Source of the DNA: Bradyrhizobium yuanmingense
GTDB taxonomy: Bacteria > Pseudomonadota > Alphaproteobacteria > Rhizobiales > Xanthobacteraceae
Direction: 5' to 3'
NCBI RefSeq assembly: GCF_900094575.1
Contig: NZ_FMAE01000005.1
Location: 550,092 to 614,091 of the forward strand
Length of the DNA stretch: 64,000 bases
The position numbers and the translations under genes were made by a program. Every line of letters begins with the position of its first letter. Position 1 is the stretch's first letter. Below, in pieces: positions 29,124 to 38,169 of this stretch. A model generated the notes under the pieces. The model did no database searches. It saw nothing but the letters and a program-made list of their open reading frames with translations, and was not told the origin of the DNA.

Positions 29124-29885
29124 TTACGGGTTGTTTGGTCGCGGCATCAAATGGTCGAGCAGGCCGGTGGGGAGCGGAAACACCACGGTCGACGAGCGTT
29201 CACCGGCGATGTCATGCAGAGCTGCGAAGTAACGTAGCTGCATTGCCTGGGGCTCCTGCGCCAGGATCCGGCCGGCTTCGACGAGCTTTTCGGCGGCCTG
29301 CTGCTCGCCCATCGCATTGATCACCTTGGCTCGCCGCAAGCGCTCCGCCTCAGCCTGTTTGGCGATCGCGCGAACCATGGTTTCGTTGATATCGACGTCC
29401 TTGATCTCTATGCCGGTGACCTTGATGCCCCAGACGTCAGTCTGCTTGTCGAGAATCTCCTGGATATCGGCGTTCAACCTGTCGCGCTCGGCAAGCATCT
29501 CGTCGAGCTCATGCTTGCCGAGCACCGAACGCAACGTGGTCTGGGCGAGCTGGCTGGTCGCCGCCATGTAGTCGCCGACCTTGATGATGGCGCGCTCGGG
29601 GTCGACGATGCGGAAGTACAGGACGGCGTTGACCTTGACGGAGACGTTGTCCCGCGAAATCACGTCCTGCGGCGGCACCACCTGCACCATCACCCGCAGA
29701 TCGACCTTGACGAGTTGCTGCACGATCGGGATGAGGAGTATCAGGCCCGGGCCCTTCACACCGGTAAAGCGGCCTAGCGTGAAGACGACGCCGCGCTCGT
29801 ATTCGCGCAGGATTCGAATGGCCTGGGATAGAAACACGATGACAAGCAGCGCAAGCGCCGCATACGTCAGATATTCCAGCGTCAT
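29124..29885 (-). CDS. Slipin / stomatin-like SPFH membrane protein
   Basis: 253 residues. A single N-terminal hydrophobic hairpin or span (YAALALLVIVFLSQAI) is followed by the SPFH domain (REYERGVVFTLGRFTGVKGPG, QVVPPQDVISRDNVSVKVNAV, and TTLRSVLGKHELDEMLAERD). A C-terminal helical segment is rich in Ala/Glu (IAKQAEAERLRRAKV). It scaffolds membrane microdomains. The ATG overlaps the stop of the NfeD gene by four bases, so the two form a coupled NfeD-slipin pair, a widely conserved arrangement. Confidence 0.92.
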   Translation of the reverse strand: MTLEYLTYAALALLVIVFLSQAIRILREYERGVVFTLGRFTGVKGPGLILLIPIVQQLVKVDLRVMVQVVPPQDVISRDNVSVKVNAVLYFRIVDPERAIIKVGDYMAATSQLAQTTLRSVLGKHELDEMLAERDRLNADIQEILDKQTDVWGIKVTGIEIKDVDINETMVRAIAKQAEAERLRRAKVINAMGEQQAAEKLVEAGRILAQEPQAMQLRYFAALHDIAGERSSTVVFPLPTGLLDHLMPRPNNP

Positions 29886-31255
29886 GATGTACCTCCCTCG
29901 CCTGTCCGGGCGGGTGTGCGGCGTATCAGCAGCGTCAGGTCGACGACATTGGCGACCTCCACCGTCTCTCCGGGCTTGAAGGTTTCGGCGCCGCGCGCCT
30001 GCCAGCGCTCACCATGGGCGAAGACATGACCTTCGTTCCCGTTCCAGTCGAGAACCTCGGCGGGCAAACCGCGCATGGCCTGTGCGCCGACCAGCGCAGG
30101 AGCTTTGCGGACGCGCCGAAGCGAGCCGAGCACGATCAGAGCAAAGCCGCTGAACACGACCGCAGTGGTGCCGATCACCCACCAGGACAGTTGGTATCCA
30201 GGCGCCTCGCTCCTGAAGAGCATCATTGCTCCCAGCACGAAAGCGATGATCCCGCCGAAGCCGACCACCACGGTCGGGTTGAAGGCTTCGACGGTGAGAA
30301 GCACGAGTCCCACCAGCATCAGGGCGAGGCCGGCATAGTTGATCGGCAGCAAATTGAGCGCGTAGAGGCCGATCAGCAGGCAGATCGCGCCGATAACTCC
30401 GGGGGCGACGGCTCCGGGAGACATGAACTCGAAGATCAGGCCGTAGATGCCGACCATCAGGAGAATGAACGCCACGTTCGGGTTGCTGATGACCGCCAGG
30501 AACCGGGATATCCGTCCGGGCTCGATGGCTTCAACGACAGCATCCTTTGTTGCGAGGCGTTGCGTCCTGCCGCCTGCGAGCTCCACCACACGGCCATCAA
30601 CCTGCCGCAGCAATTCAGCCTGATCGCGCGCGACGAGATCGATGGCATGTGCCTCCAGCGCGCCGTTGGCGGAGAGTGTTGCGGCCTCGCGGACCGCCCT
30701 CTCCGCCCACTCCGCATTGCGGTTGCGCAGCTCGGCGAGGCTTCGAATGAAGGCGACGGCATCGTTCGTGGCCTTCGCCGTCATCGCGTCCTTCGGCCCA
30801 TCCTTCTTGTCTTTGCCATCCTTGTCGGGTGTGCCGCTCGGCAGGCCCGGCAGCGGCCCGCCAATCTGGACCGGCGTCGCCGCACCGATGTTGGTACCTG
30901 GTGCCATCGCCGCGATGTGGGTCGCGTAAAGGATATAGGTCCCCGCACTCGCCGCGTGGGCCCCGGAGGGAGCGACGTAGCCAATGACAGGGACGGGCGA
31001 GGCGAGCACATCAGCGATGATCTCGCGCATGCTGGAATTGAGCCCGCCGGGCGTGTTCATCCTCAGAAGCACGACCTCGGCGCGCCGCTCGCTCGCCACG
31101 GCCAAAGCCTCCCGCACGTAGCTGGCTGACGCCGGGCCAATCGCCCCGTCGATCGAAACAACAAGGGCTACGCGCTTGCTCTCCTCCGCTGAGCTGGGAA
31201 GGAGGCAGCAGCTCAAAGCCACGACGGTGATCGCCGCAACGAGGGCCGCCTTCAT
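29882..31255 (-). CDS. NfeD-family (NfeD1b) membrane serine protease
   Basis: 457 residues from ATG 31255; an in-frame ATG at 31288 would add 11. A signal peptide (ALVAAITVVALSCCLLPSS) precedes a ClpP-class protease domain with IDGAIGPASASYV, MNTPGGLNSSM, and the Ser in SGAHAASAGTYILYATH. About four to five transmembrane helices follow (residues ~235-390), then a C-terminal OB-fold NfeD domain (VGAQAMRGLPAEVLDWNG onward). Family members cleave stomatin-like partners, matching the downstream coupled slipin. Confidence 0.92.
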   Translation of the reverse strand: MKAALVAAITVVALSCCLLPSSAEESKRVALVVSIDGAIGPASASYVREALAVASERRAEVVLLRMNTPGGLNSSMREIIADVLASPVPVIGYVAPSGAHAASAGTYILYATHIAAMAPGTNIGAATPVQIGGPLPGLPSGTPDKDGKDKKDGPKDAMTAKATNDAVAFIRSLAELRNRNAEWAERAVREAATLSANGALEAHAIDLVARDQAELLRQVDGRVVELAGGRTQRLATKDAVVEAIEPGRISRFLAVISNPNVAFILLMVGIYGLIFEFMSPGAVAPGVIGAICLLIGLYALNLLPINYAGLALMLVGLVLLTVEAFNPTVVVGFGGIIAFVLGAMMLFRSEAPGYQLSWWVIGTTAVVFSGFALIVLGSLRRVRKAPALVGAQAMRGLPAEVLDWNGNEGHVFAHGERWQARGAETFKPGETVEVANVVDLTLLIRRTPARTGEGGTS

Positions 31256-31361
31256 GGTCTGCACGGCACGGGCTCCCTTGCAGAGCATATGGTATTGTTC
31301 TCATGAACCTCAATGCTGCGCGTGGAGATCAACATTGCGATTGTGCAACGCAATGGGAATG

Positions 31362-31570
31362 CCCATGCAGGATTGCCGACGCGCTCGGCCTCGGCGAGCG
31401 TACGTTGAACCGAAAATTCCAGGACTCACGCACGAGCCGCCGCAATCCTTCATCATGCGCAGCCGTGTCGAGCACGCGCGCACCCCGCTGGAATCGACGA
31501 CGCAGCCAATCAAGACGATCGCGCGCGCTGCCGGCTATGAGGATGAGAGCAGCTTCCGCAAGCTGACACT
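31362..31570 (+). pseudogene. Remnant of an AraC/GlxA-type transcriptional regulator
   Basis: One frame gives the first HTH helix region CRIADALGLGERTLNRKFQ. A second frame, starting near 31425, gives LTHEPPQSFIMRSRVEHAR followed by TTQPIKTIARAAGYEDESSF and RKL. Together they make most of an AraC DNA-binding domain, broken by a frameshift around 31421-31430 and decaying after RKL. The N-terminal sensor domain is absent. It is a dead fragment. Confidence 0.7.
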
Positions 31571-31872
31571 GATGTCACGCAATCCTATCGTGCGCGACGG
31601 ATGGAGCGGGCGGTGTGAGGCTGATGCCGGTGGCATGACCGATGGACGCAGTCCGGTCGCGGCGCTCTCGCTGGGCACAGCCTGAGCGCATCTACGATTC
31701 AACACGGTAGAGAAATTTTGCGCCACGGAGCGGCCATCAGCTTTCGTTCTGCATCTGACTCCAATTCGTTCTCGAAGAACAAATCAGAGCCGCAAAAACC
31801 AGGACGGAGCAATTCCTACTGATTGGTTTACTCCGTCGGAAATTCGGGATGCACCTTGGATAAACAGTCCTC

Positions 31873-31907
31873 GTAGGGCGGATTAGCCGAAGGCGTAATC
31901 CGCCTAC
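31873..31907. repeat. REP-like palindrome, left copy
   Basis: GGCGGATTA and TAATCCGCC form the stem, with GCCGAAGGCG as the loop region, preceded by GTAG. The same unit in opposite orientation lies at 32480-32511, on the other side of the RAYT gene. Confidence 0.8.
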
Positions 31908-31919
31908 TGCGTGCGACGC

Positions 31920-32454
31920 TCACGCACGTTCGCCAAAGTTACCATCCGCGTTGCTATCTCCTGCCCAATTCGCCGGAAACAGTCCGGCCTCGACATCTCG
32001 GTGAAATGACGAATGCGGCCAATCCAACACGCGGGTCACATATCCGTGCTTGACTGGGTTGATGTAGCAATACTCGATATGGCGTGCATAGTCGGGTTTC
32101 GTCGCGGATGAGGTGCTCCCAGAACCGGTTCTGCCATACGCCACGCTCCCGTCTTGCGATCTGTACAGCGGTTAAAGGCTCTGTCTTCGGCAGGGACTTC
32201 GCGAAGCGCATTTTGATCAATCTCCACCGCATCGAAAAGTCGGCATCGCCGCGGGGAAGCGTCCAGACCGCATGAAGGTGGTCCGGAAGCACGACAAACG
32301 CATCGATAGTGAACGAATAGTCCCGACGGGTCGCTGCAACGGCCGCGCGCAGCGCTGCGATGTGCTCGACGAGCAGCCGCTGCCTACGATCATGAAGATT
32401 GACCGTGAAGAACCAGCAGCCACCTGGAACAAATGCACGGCGGTAGTTCGGCAT
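31920..32454 (-). pseudogene. REP-associated tyrosine transposase (RAYT), frameshifted
   Basis: The N-terminal frame (ATG 32454) reads MPNYRRAFVPGGCWFFTVNL and contains the HUH-type motif LPDHLHAVW. It runs through WQNRFWEHLIRDET. A one-base excess in a G run (32094-32096 on the + strand) then shifts the frame. Removing one base continues as DYARHIEYCYINPVKHGYV and HSSFHRDVE to the stop at 31920, exactly the family's expected end. RAYTs are single-copy domesticated relatives of IS200 transposases that act on REP sequences. Here inverted REPs flank it. A sequencing error in the G run cannot be excluded. Confidence 0.85.
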
Positions 32455-32479
32455 TGCAGCTGCCCCATGAACTAAAGAT

Positions 32480-32511
32480 GGCGGATTACGCCTTCGGCTA
32501 ATCCGCCCTAC
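32480..32511. repeat. REP-like palindrome, right copy (inverted)
   Basis: The stem GGCGGATTA / TAATCCGCC is followed by CTAC, the reverse complement of the unit at 31873-31907. Together they bracket the RAYT gene. Confidence 0.8.
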
Positions 32512-32606
32512 TCAGTCCAAGCCGAGTGCGCAACGTGGCAGAAGCTGGATTCCCGGCTCTGCGCCGCAACGCTCCGCGTTGCAGCTGGTCCGGGACACGA
32601 CCGCGG

Positions 32607-33380
32607 CTACGCCTCCGCCTTCTGCCTTGTCACCAGCGCCTCGCCAAAGGCCTCGAACAGCTTGCGGTTGATCGGATTGTGCTGCGGGTCGTACTCCGCG
32701 TGCCATTGCACGCCGAGGGCAAAGCTCGGGGCTTCCGCGATGCGGATCGCCTCGATGGTGCCGTCCTCGGCGATGCCTTCGATCAGCACGCGCTTGCCGG
32801 GATCGAGAATGCCCTGTCCGTGCAGCGAATTGACCCGGATCTTCTCGCAGCCGAGAATCGTGGCGAAGGCGCCGCCGGGCGTCAGCTCGACGTCGTGGCG
32901 GTCGGCGAACACCACGGTCGGATCGGGATGGATCTCGCCGTTCTCGAGCCGGGGCATGCGGTGGTTCATGCGGCCGGGGATCTCGCGGATCTCGGGATGC
33001 AGCGAGCCGCCGAAGGCGACGTTCATCTCCTGCAGGCCGCGGCAAATGCCGAACAGCGGAATGCCGCGGGCGACGCAGGCGACCGACAGGGCCAGCGCAA
33101 CTTCGTCGCGGTGGATGTCGTAGGGTTCGTGCTTCTCGCAGGGATCGACGTTGAAGCGGGTTGGGTGAACGTTGGCCCGGGCCCCGGTCAGGATGATGCC
33201 GTCGACGGTATCGAGCAGCGCCGGGATATCCGTGATGTCGGGGGCTCCAGCGAACATCAACGGCAAGCCGCCGGAGACTTCGGCCACGGCGCGCAGGTTT
33301 CGCTCGCCAACCATCTGGACCTGAAATCGATTCTCGACGCGATAGGAATTCCCGATCACGCCGACGACCGGCTTTCTCAT
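32607..33380 (-). CDS. Class I glutamine amidotransferase-like hydrolase (gamma-glutamyl-GABA hydrolase family, PuuD-like)
   Basis: 257 residues. This peptidase C26 fold protein has its nucleophile in GICRGLQEMNVAFGG (Cys about residue 118) and the His-Glu pair in VQWHAEYDP. DGIILTGARANVHP matches the substrate loop of PuuD-type enzymes, which hydrolyse gamma-glutamyl-gamma-aminobutyrate in putrescine breakdown. No other putrescine genes are nearby, so the true substrate is uncertain. The start ATG fits the family start KPVVGVIGN. Confidence 0.88.
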   Translation of the reverse strand: MRKPVVGVIGNSYRVENRFQVQMVGERNLRAVAEVSGGLPLMFAGAPDITDIPALLDTVDGIILTGARANVHPTRFNVDPCEKHEPYDIHRDEVALALSVACVARGIPLFGICRGLQEMNVAFGGSLHPEIREIPGRMNHRMPRLENGEIHPDPTVVFADRHDVELTPGGAFATILGCEKIRVNSLHGQGILDPGKRVLIEGIAEDGTIEAIRIAEAPSFALGVQWHAEYDPQHNPINRKLFEAFGEALVTRQKAEA

Positions 33381-33470
33381 CTGTCGTTCCGCGCCTCCCG
33401 ATAAGAAGATCCCCCAAAGATGCCCCTCCGATGGAACAAATTCAACAGAGGGGATCGCGGGACGGCAATG

Positions 33471-34175
33471 CTATTTTCGCGCAAATGCCTCCCGGGCGTC
33501 CAACCCGCCTTCCACGGGCAGACCCGCGGCCTTCAGTGCGATTGCCGCTGTCTCACCCGGCGCGGTCAGCCAGGGAAGCTTGGCCTCGATTCCGCGCGTC
33601 ACGGGCTCCCCGAGCGCGCCTCCGAAGTCGATCGGCCAGAACCCGTTGGGCACCACCTCGGCGGAGAAGCTGCGGATCGCATAGCCCTCGCCCAGGATTG
33701 CCTCTGCCTTGTCGCTGGCGACAAGGCGCGCGGTGTTGGGATCCCTGAGATCGCCAAAGCTCACGAGCACGGGGATGAGCTCTCCTTGCACCGGGACAAT
33801 GCCGGTCTGCCGGCTCATGTCCTTGAACGACACCCGGCTGCCGCGCGCGGCGCCATAGGCGCGGAGCGCCACATAGTTGATGTCGTCGAGGTCGAGCTTG
33901 GCGCCCTGCTGGTGCGCCAGCAAGACCACGATGTTCTTGCCTTGGCCGAGATCGACGAACACGGCCTCCCCGCGCGTCGTGGTGCGGCCGCTGCGGTTAT
34001 AGTTGCGATCGGGCACGACAGCGAGAATGGCCGACCCGGTCTTGATCCCGGCGGGCGTCGTCACCTCGACCGTCAGGCGGTATTTGTGGTCCGGCCGGTT
34101 GATCCGGATCTGGTCGCCGCCTACGAGCAAAGCCAACAGCCCGAGCAGACCGGCCCACTTGCTGATAACGCCCAA
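33471..34175 (-). CDS. Conserved hypothetical exported or anchored protein
   Basis: 234 residues. One N-terminal hydrophobic segment (WAGLLGLLALLVGG) suggests a signal peptide or anchor. The rest is soluble and beta-rich, with segments such as YRLTVEVTTPAGIKTGSAILAV and TRGEAVFVDLGQGKNIVVLL. No cysteine pairs, catalytic motif or known domain are recognised. It is divergent from the AI-2E family gene. Its length and even composition support a real gene of unknown function. Confidence 0.7.
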   Translation of the reverse strand: MGVISKWAGLLGLLALLVGGDQIRINRPDHKYRLTVEVTTPAGIKTGSAILAVVPDRNYNRSGRTTTRGEAVFVDLGQGKNIVVLLAHQQGAKLDLDDINYVALRAYGAARGSRVSFKDMSRQTGIVPVQGELIPVLVSFGDLRDPNTARLVASDKAEAILGEGYAIRSFSAEVVPNGFWPIDFGGALGEPVTRGIEAKLPWLTAPGETAAIALKAAGLPVEGGLDAREAFARK

Positions 34176-34310
34176 GCGCCCCTCACTTCCTTTTCGCCAC
34201 CGCTCTGCACCGTTCGCGCGGCAGCGTCAAACCGGCGCGTTGCCGCTCTTGATCGGAAGCGTGTTTGTCGAAAGAGTGCCCCATTGCAGCCACCAAAGAC
34301 AGGATACGAT

Positions 34311-35462
34311 GTGACCTTTCCCGCAGATGAACGATCCCGCTCCCGTGCCGACCTCGCGCGGGATCAGGCCTGGGCGATCGCGGCCGGAGGCATCGGCGTC
34401 GTTCTGTTCACCGCGCTGCTCGCCTTCACCTGGTATTTTGCCGCCACCCTGCTGCTGATCTTCACCGGCATGCTGCTCGGCCTCGGTCTCAACGCTCTGG
34501 TCAATGCGCTCGGCCGCCGGGTCCAGCTGCCTCACACGATCCGGCTTGCAATCGTCTGCGTTGCGCTCGCTTTGCTGCTCGCGGGCGTCGCCTATCTCGG
34601 CGGCGCCACCATTGCCGAACAGGCCTCGCTGCTGAGCAAGACCATCAAGTCGCAGATCACCAATGTCAGGTCCCTGCTCGAGAGCCACGGCATCGACACC
34701 AGCTTCTTCGACCTCGGCAACGCTGCCTCGGACCCCGCCGCCAACACCTCCTCGGAGGCAACGCCCGCGCCGGCAACGCCTTCGCGCGCTCCGCTGCCCA
34801 GTGCCGGCACGCTCGCCTCCAGCGGCGGGGCGATCGTGAGCCAGACCCTCAAGCTGCTGCTCGGCACCATTCACGGCGTCGGCAACATCTTCATCGTGCT
34901 GTTCCTGGGCCTGGCCTTCGCCGCCCAGCCCAGCGTCTATCATGACGGCCTGCTGTTCCTGGCACCGGCGCGGCACCGTACCCGTTTCGCCATCGTCATC
35001 GACCGTATCGCTGAAACGCTCGAGCGCTGGCTGATCGCCCAGATCATCGTCATGATCGCGGTCGGTGTCGTAACCTGGATCGGACTTGCCGTCATCGGCA
35101 TCCCCGGCGCGTTCATCCTAGGAATCCAGGCGGGCCTGCTCGCCTTCATCCCCACGGTGGGAGCCATCATCGCCGGCGTCATCGTGGTGTTGGCGAGCCT
35201 CGCCTCCGGCTGGATCCCCGCTTTGTCGGCATTTCTGCTGTTCATGGGCGTGCACGCCATGGAAAGCTACGTGCTGACTCCGATCCTGCAGCGCCAGGCA
35301 CTCGACATCCCGCCGGCCACGCTGTTCGCGTTCCAGATCCTGCTGGGCGTCGTGTTCGGCATCTGGGGCCTGGCGCTGGCGCTCCCGCTGGTCGCGATCG
35401 CCAAGGTCATGATCGACCATGTCAAGACCTACGAGGCGTCGCCTCTCGCGGAGGCGGCCTAG
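34311..35462 (+). CDS. AI-2E family transporter (PerM/TqsA-like permease)
   Basis: 383 residues from GTG 34311, chosen because family members begin about 20 residues before the first span; the open frame extends much further upstream only as antisense to the previous gene. About seven to eight helices are present, with a soluble Pro/Thr-rich loop (residues ~135-165). The family C-terminal pattern PTVGAIIAGVIVVL and SYVLTPILQRQALDIPP is intact. Members export small molecules or ions; the substrate here is unknown. Confidence 0.85.
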   Translation: MTFPADERSRSRADLARDQAWAIAAGGIGVVLFTALLAFTWYFAATLLLIFTGMLLGLGLNALVNALGRRVQLPHTIRLAIVCVALALLLAGVAYLGGATIAEQASLLSKTIKSQITNVRSLLESHGIDTSFFDLGNAASDPAANTSSEATPAPATPSRAPLPSAGTLASSGGAIVSQTLKLLLGTIHGVGNIFIVLFLGLAFAAQPSVYHDGLLFLAPARHRTRFAIVIDRIAETLERWLIAQIIVMIAVGVVTWIGLAVIGIPGAFILGIQAGLLAFIPTVGAIIAGVIVVLASLASGWIPALSAFLLFMGVHAMESYVLTPILQRQALDIPPATLFAFQILLGVVFGIWGLALALPLVAIAKVMIDHVKTYEASPLAEAA

Positions 35463-35531
35463 AGCATGATCCGGACCCGGAGGACCGCGTTAGCGGAAAG
35501 TGTGGAGCGGTTTTCCGATAAGATGATGCTC
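35462..35531. repeat. Dispersed rhizobial palindrome (GAGCATGAT type)
   Basis: It starts GAGCATGAT and ends ATGATGCTC, with GCGGAAAGTGTGGAGCGGTTTTCCG inside forming a second stem. I recall this element as common in Rhizobiales intergenic DNA. It overlaps the end of the AI-2E family gene by one base and may terminate it. Confidence 0.75.
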
Positions 35532-35544
35532 CCGAGATAAAGCC

Positions 35545-35841
35545 TCAGGTCGTCAGCACGGTCTCGGTGTGCTCGACCTCGGGAGGCGCGGCAAAATACT
35601 GGCCGACCAGGCCGCGCCATTCCGTGAAATTCTCCGAGCCGCGGAAGTCCACAGTGTGGTTCTCCAGCGTCGCCCATTTCACCATCAGCCGGTAACGCTG
35701 CGGCTTCTCGATCGACTTGTGCAGCTCGAAGCCGTGAAAGCCCTTGGAGCGGCCGAAAGCGGCCTTGGCCTTGGCAACGGCCGCCTCAAAGTCCTTCTCG
35801 CTGCCCGGCTTGACGTCGATTTGCGCGATCTCGGTGATCAT
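35545..35841 (-). CDS. Antibiotic biosynthesis monooxygenase (ABM) domain protein
   Basis: 98 residues, a single dimeric alpha/beta ferredoxin-like ABM domain. ITEIAQIDVKPGSEKDFEAAVA is the first strand and helix, GFHGFELHKSIEKPQRYRLMVKW the central strands, and ENFTEWRGLVGQYFAAPPEVEHTETV the C-terminal part. Members include heme-degrading and quinone-forming monooxygenases, but many are uncharacterised. No heme ligand can be assigned. Small cytoplasmic protein. Confidence 0.88.
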   Translation of the reverse strand: MITEIAQIDVKPGSEKDFEAAVAKAKAAFGRSKGFHGFELHKSIEKPQRYRLMVKWATLENHTVDFRGSENFTEWRGLVGQYFAAPPEVEHTETVLTT

Positions 35842-35941
35842 CGGCTTTCCACCCTTTTGTTGATGGCCGTGTCTACCGCAGATGGCGACAAAGAAAAAGG
35901 CGCTGAAGCGGCGCCCTGCCCGGTCTGGAAATGCAGGCCTG

Positions 35942-36178
35942 TCAGGCGAACAGCAGGACCGTGCCCGCGACGATCAGCGCACAACCCGCGAACAACACGA
36001 ACGGCCAGTAGCTGCGTTGCTGCGTGTAGCGGCCTTGCGCACGACGCTCGGTGATCAGCGCGCTCTCGTATTCGTCCGCAGTGGAGAACAGACAGGCGAA
36101 ACCGCCGCGGGCCGAGGCAGCTTCGGCTTCGAGCGACATCAGGGCGGCTTGCGGATTCCGTCGACGGATCGATTCCAT
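35942..36178 (-). CDS. Small single-span membrane protein, function unknown
   Basis: 78 residues from ATG 36178; a GTG two codons upstream is possible. The N-terminal two thirds is soluble (RRRNPQAALMSLEAEAAS). A C-terminal transmembrane helix (WPFVLFAGCALIVAGTVLLF) gives a tail-anchored topology. No motif is recognised. It sits just after the diguanylate cyclase gene on the same strand and may share its transcript. Confidence 0.6.
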   Translation of the reverse strand: MESIRRRNPQAALMSLEAEAASARGGFACLFSTADEYESALITERRAQGRYTQQRSYWPFVLFAGCALIVAGTVLLFA

Positions 36179-36238
36179 GACCACGATGGTAGGGATCGAA
36201 TGGTAAACAGAGATTTACCGCAAGCCCGCCCTGCATGC

Positions 36239-37459
36239 TCACGCGGTGACCGGACGCGCCTGCGATGCGCCGGTCCGCGCCGCGCTCTGGCGGCGCCAGT
36301 TCTCCAGCGACAGCGGCAGCTCCTCGGCCGCCTCGACGCGGTTGCGGCCGCCGCGCTTGGCCTGGTAGAGCGCGGTGTCCGCCGAGGCCAGCAGCACCTC
36401 CAGCTCGGTGCCGGCCGGACCTCCGGCAACGCCGATGCTGACGGTGGTATCGACCGGACCTTCGTCGACCACGACGCCGGAGGTCTCGAACGCCTCGCGC
36501 ACGCGCTCGGCGACCAGCACGCCCTCCTCCAGTGAGCATGGCAATAGCGCGGCGAACTCCTCGCCGCCGATGCGGCCCGACAGGTCGGAGATGCGCAAAT
36601 TGCTGACCACGACGGTGGAGAACAGCTTCAGCATCTCGTCGCCGGCGGGATGGCCGAAGCGGTCGTTGATCGATTTGAAATGGTCGATGTCGAAGATCAT
36701 CACGGTCACCGGCCGCCCGGCCTTGGCCTCGCGCTCGATCACGCGCGCACAGGCCTCCGAGAAGCCGCGCCGGTTGAGCATGCCGGTCAAGGGATCGGTC
36801 GATGCCGCCGTCCGGTGCGCGGTGACGGTGCGTTCCGACACCAGCATGAAGATCACGAACACGGTACCGACGGCGTAGAGAATGAGCTCGACCGCGAACA
36901 CGGTGACCCAGATGCTCGAGGAGAAGCCGGCATCATGCGGGCGCAGGAAGCTGCCGATCAGGATCGGCAGCATCAACACGCAGCCGTGCATCACCGGCAT
37001 CACGAAGGCGGGCCAGCGCCGTTGCACGCTCTTGCGCCGTTCGGTCCAGAGCTCGCTCGCAGTCAGCGCCGCGTACACCGAGACGATGCCAGCACCGACG
37101 AGCATGCGCAGCATCGATGCCGTGGGATCGAGCAGCGTCGCAGCAGCGACCCAGGCGAGCGCGCCGAGCACGAGCCCCGGCCAGTTCGGGTTGCGGCCGT
37201 GGAAGACGCGCGCCGCGTTCCAGACCATGCCGCAGGCGACGAAACCGACCGCGTTCAATGCAAGGTAAATGTGCGGCCCCAGCCTGTCGCCCGCCGCGGT
37301 CCATAGTGCGACGGAGGCGGCACCGAGCAGATAGGCGGTGCCCCACCATTTCAGCGCCGGGCTGTTCTCCTGCTTGCCGAAAAATACCATCATGGCGCCG
37401 AGCAGTGCGGCGACCATGGTGGCGACCAAATAGAGCGTGATGCTATCGAGCGACATCAT
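36239..37459 (-). CDS. Membrane diguanylate cyclase (GGDEF domain)
   Basis: 406 residues. Six or so N-terminal transmembrane helices (residues ~5-220) form a MASE-like sensor. The GGDEF domain (~235-395) has DPLTGMLNRRGF, FDIDHFKSINDRFGHPAGD, and active site GGEEF. An inhibitory I-site RxxD (RISD) lies five residues before it. It should make cyclic di-GMP and be product-inhibited. Together with the polysaccharide locus downstream a link to biofilm or EPS control is possible (inference). Confidence 0.92.
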   Translation of the reverse strand: MMSLDSITLYLVATMVAALLGAMMVFFGKQENSPALKWWGTAYLLGAASVALWTAAGDRLGPHIYLALNAVGFVACGMVWNAARVFHGRNPNWPGLVLGALAWVAAATLLDPTASMLRMLVGAGIVSVYAALTASELWTERRKSVQRRWPAFVMPVMHGCVLMLPILIGSFLRPHDAGFSSSIWVTVFAVELILYAVGTVFVIFMLVSERTVTAHRTAASTDPLTGMLNRRGFSEACARVIEREAKAGRPVTVMIFDIDHFKSINDRFGHPAGDEMLKLFSTVVVSNLRISDLSGRIGGEEFAALLPCSLEEGVLVAERVREAFETSGVVVDEGPVDTTVSIGVAGGPAGTELEVLLASADTALYQAKRGGRNRVEAAEELPLSLENWRRQSAARTGASQARPVTA

Positions 37460-37614
37460 GTCGGCCCCCTCTAGAACATAGCAGTTACGCGATCGGCCCA
37501 GCCGATTTGCGCGCCCTTCCGAAGGCGACGCTAGGTCTCGCGGGTTCCATTCAGGTTTTCGCCGGTCCCTAAGTTTTCGGGAAACACGCCATCAATTTGC
37601 ATACAAACGAACAA

Positions 37615-37646
37615 CAAAAAGGGCGCTGAAATCAGCGCCCTTTTGC
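37615..37646 (-). terminator. Rho-independent terminator of rplM-rpsI
   Basis: The perfect stem AAAAGGGCGCTGA / TCAGCGCCCTTTT is followed on the minus strand by TTTTTGTTG. It lies about 45 bases after the rpsI stop. Confidence 0.92.
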
Positions 37647-37688
37647 ATCTCATTGAAGCCGCTTTCGCGGCGAATGCGACAAAAGCGA

Positions 37689-38168
37689 TTAACGCTTCGA
37701 GAACTGGAAGGACCGGCGGGCCTTGGCCTTGCCGTACTTCTTGCGCTCGACCACGCGCGAGTCGCGGGTGAGGAAGCCGCCCTTCTTGAGCACGGAGCGC
37801 AGCTCCGGCTCGAAATAGGTGAGCGCCTTGGAGATGCCGTGACGGACCGCGCCGGCCTGGCCGGACAGGCCGCCGCCGGCGACGGTGCAGATCACGTCGT
37901 ACTGGCCCGAACGCTGGGCCACGGAGAACGGCTGCTCGATCATCATGCGCAGCACGGGACGGGCGAAATAGACCTCGACCTCGCGCGAGTTGACGGTGAC
38001 CTTGCCGGCGCCCGGCTTGATCCAGACGCGGGCGACCGCGTCCTTGCGCTTGCCGGTGGCGTAAGCGCGGTTGAACTTGTCGACCTTCTTCTCGTGCTTG
38101 GGCGCCTCGGGCGCGGCCGCCGTCTTGAGCTGCGAGAGCTGGTCGAGCGACTGAATGGATTCGGCCAT
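37689..38168 (-). CDS. rpsI: 30S ribosomal protein S9 (uS9)
   Basis: 159 residues. An N-terminal extension of about 30 residues, rich in Ala/Lys, precedes the conserved domain from YATGKRKDAVARVWIKPG. The conserved C-terminus ends GKAKARRSFQFSKR, whose Arg tail reaches the ribosomal P site. It starts two bases after the rplM stop, the universal rplM-rpsI pair. Confidence 0.97.
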   Translation of the reverse strand: MAESIQSLDQLSQLKTAAAPEAPKHEKKVDKFNRAYATGKRKDAVARVWIKPGAGKVTVNSREVEVYFARPVLRMMIEQPFSVAQRSGQYDVICTVAGGGLSGQAGAVRHGISKALTYFEPELRSVLKKGGFLTRDSRVVERKKYGKAKARRSFQFSKR

Positions 38169-38169
38169 G

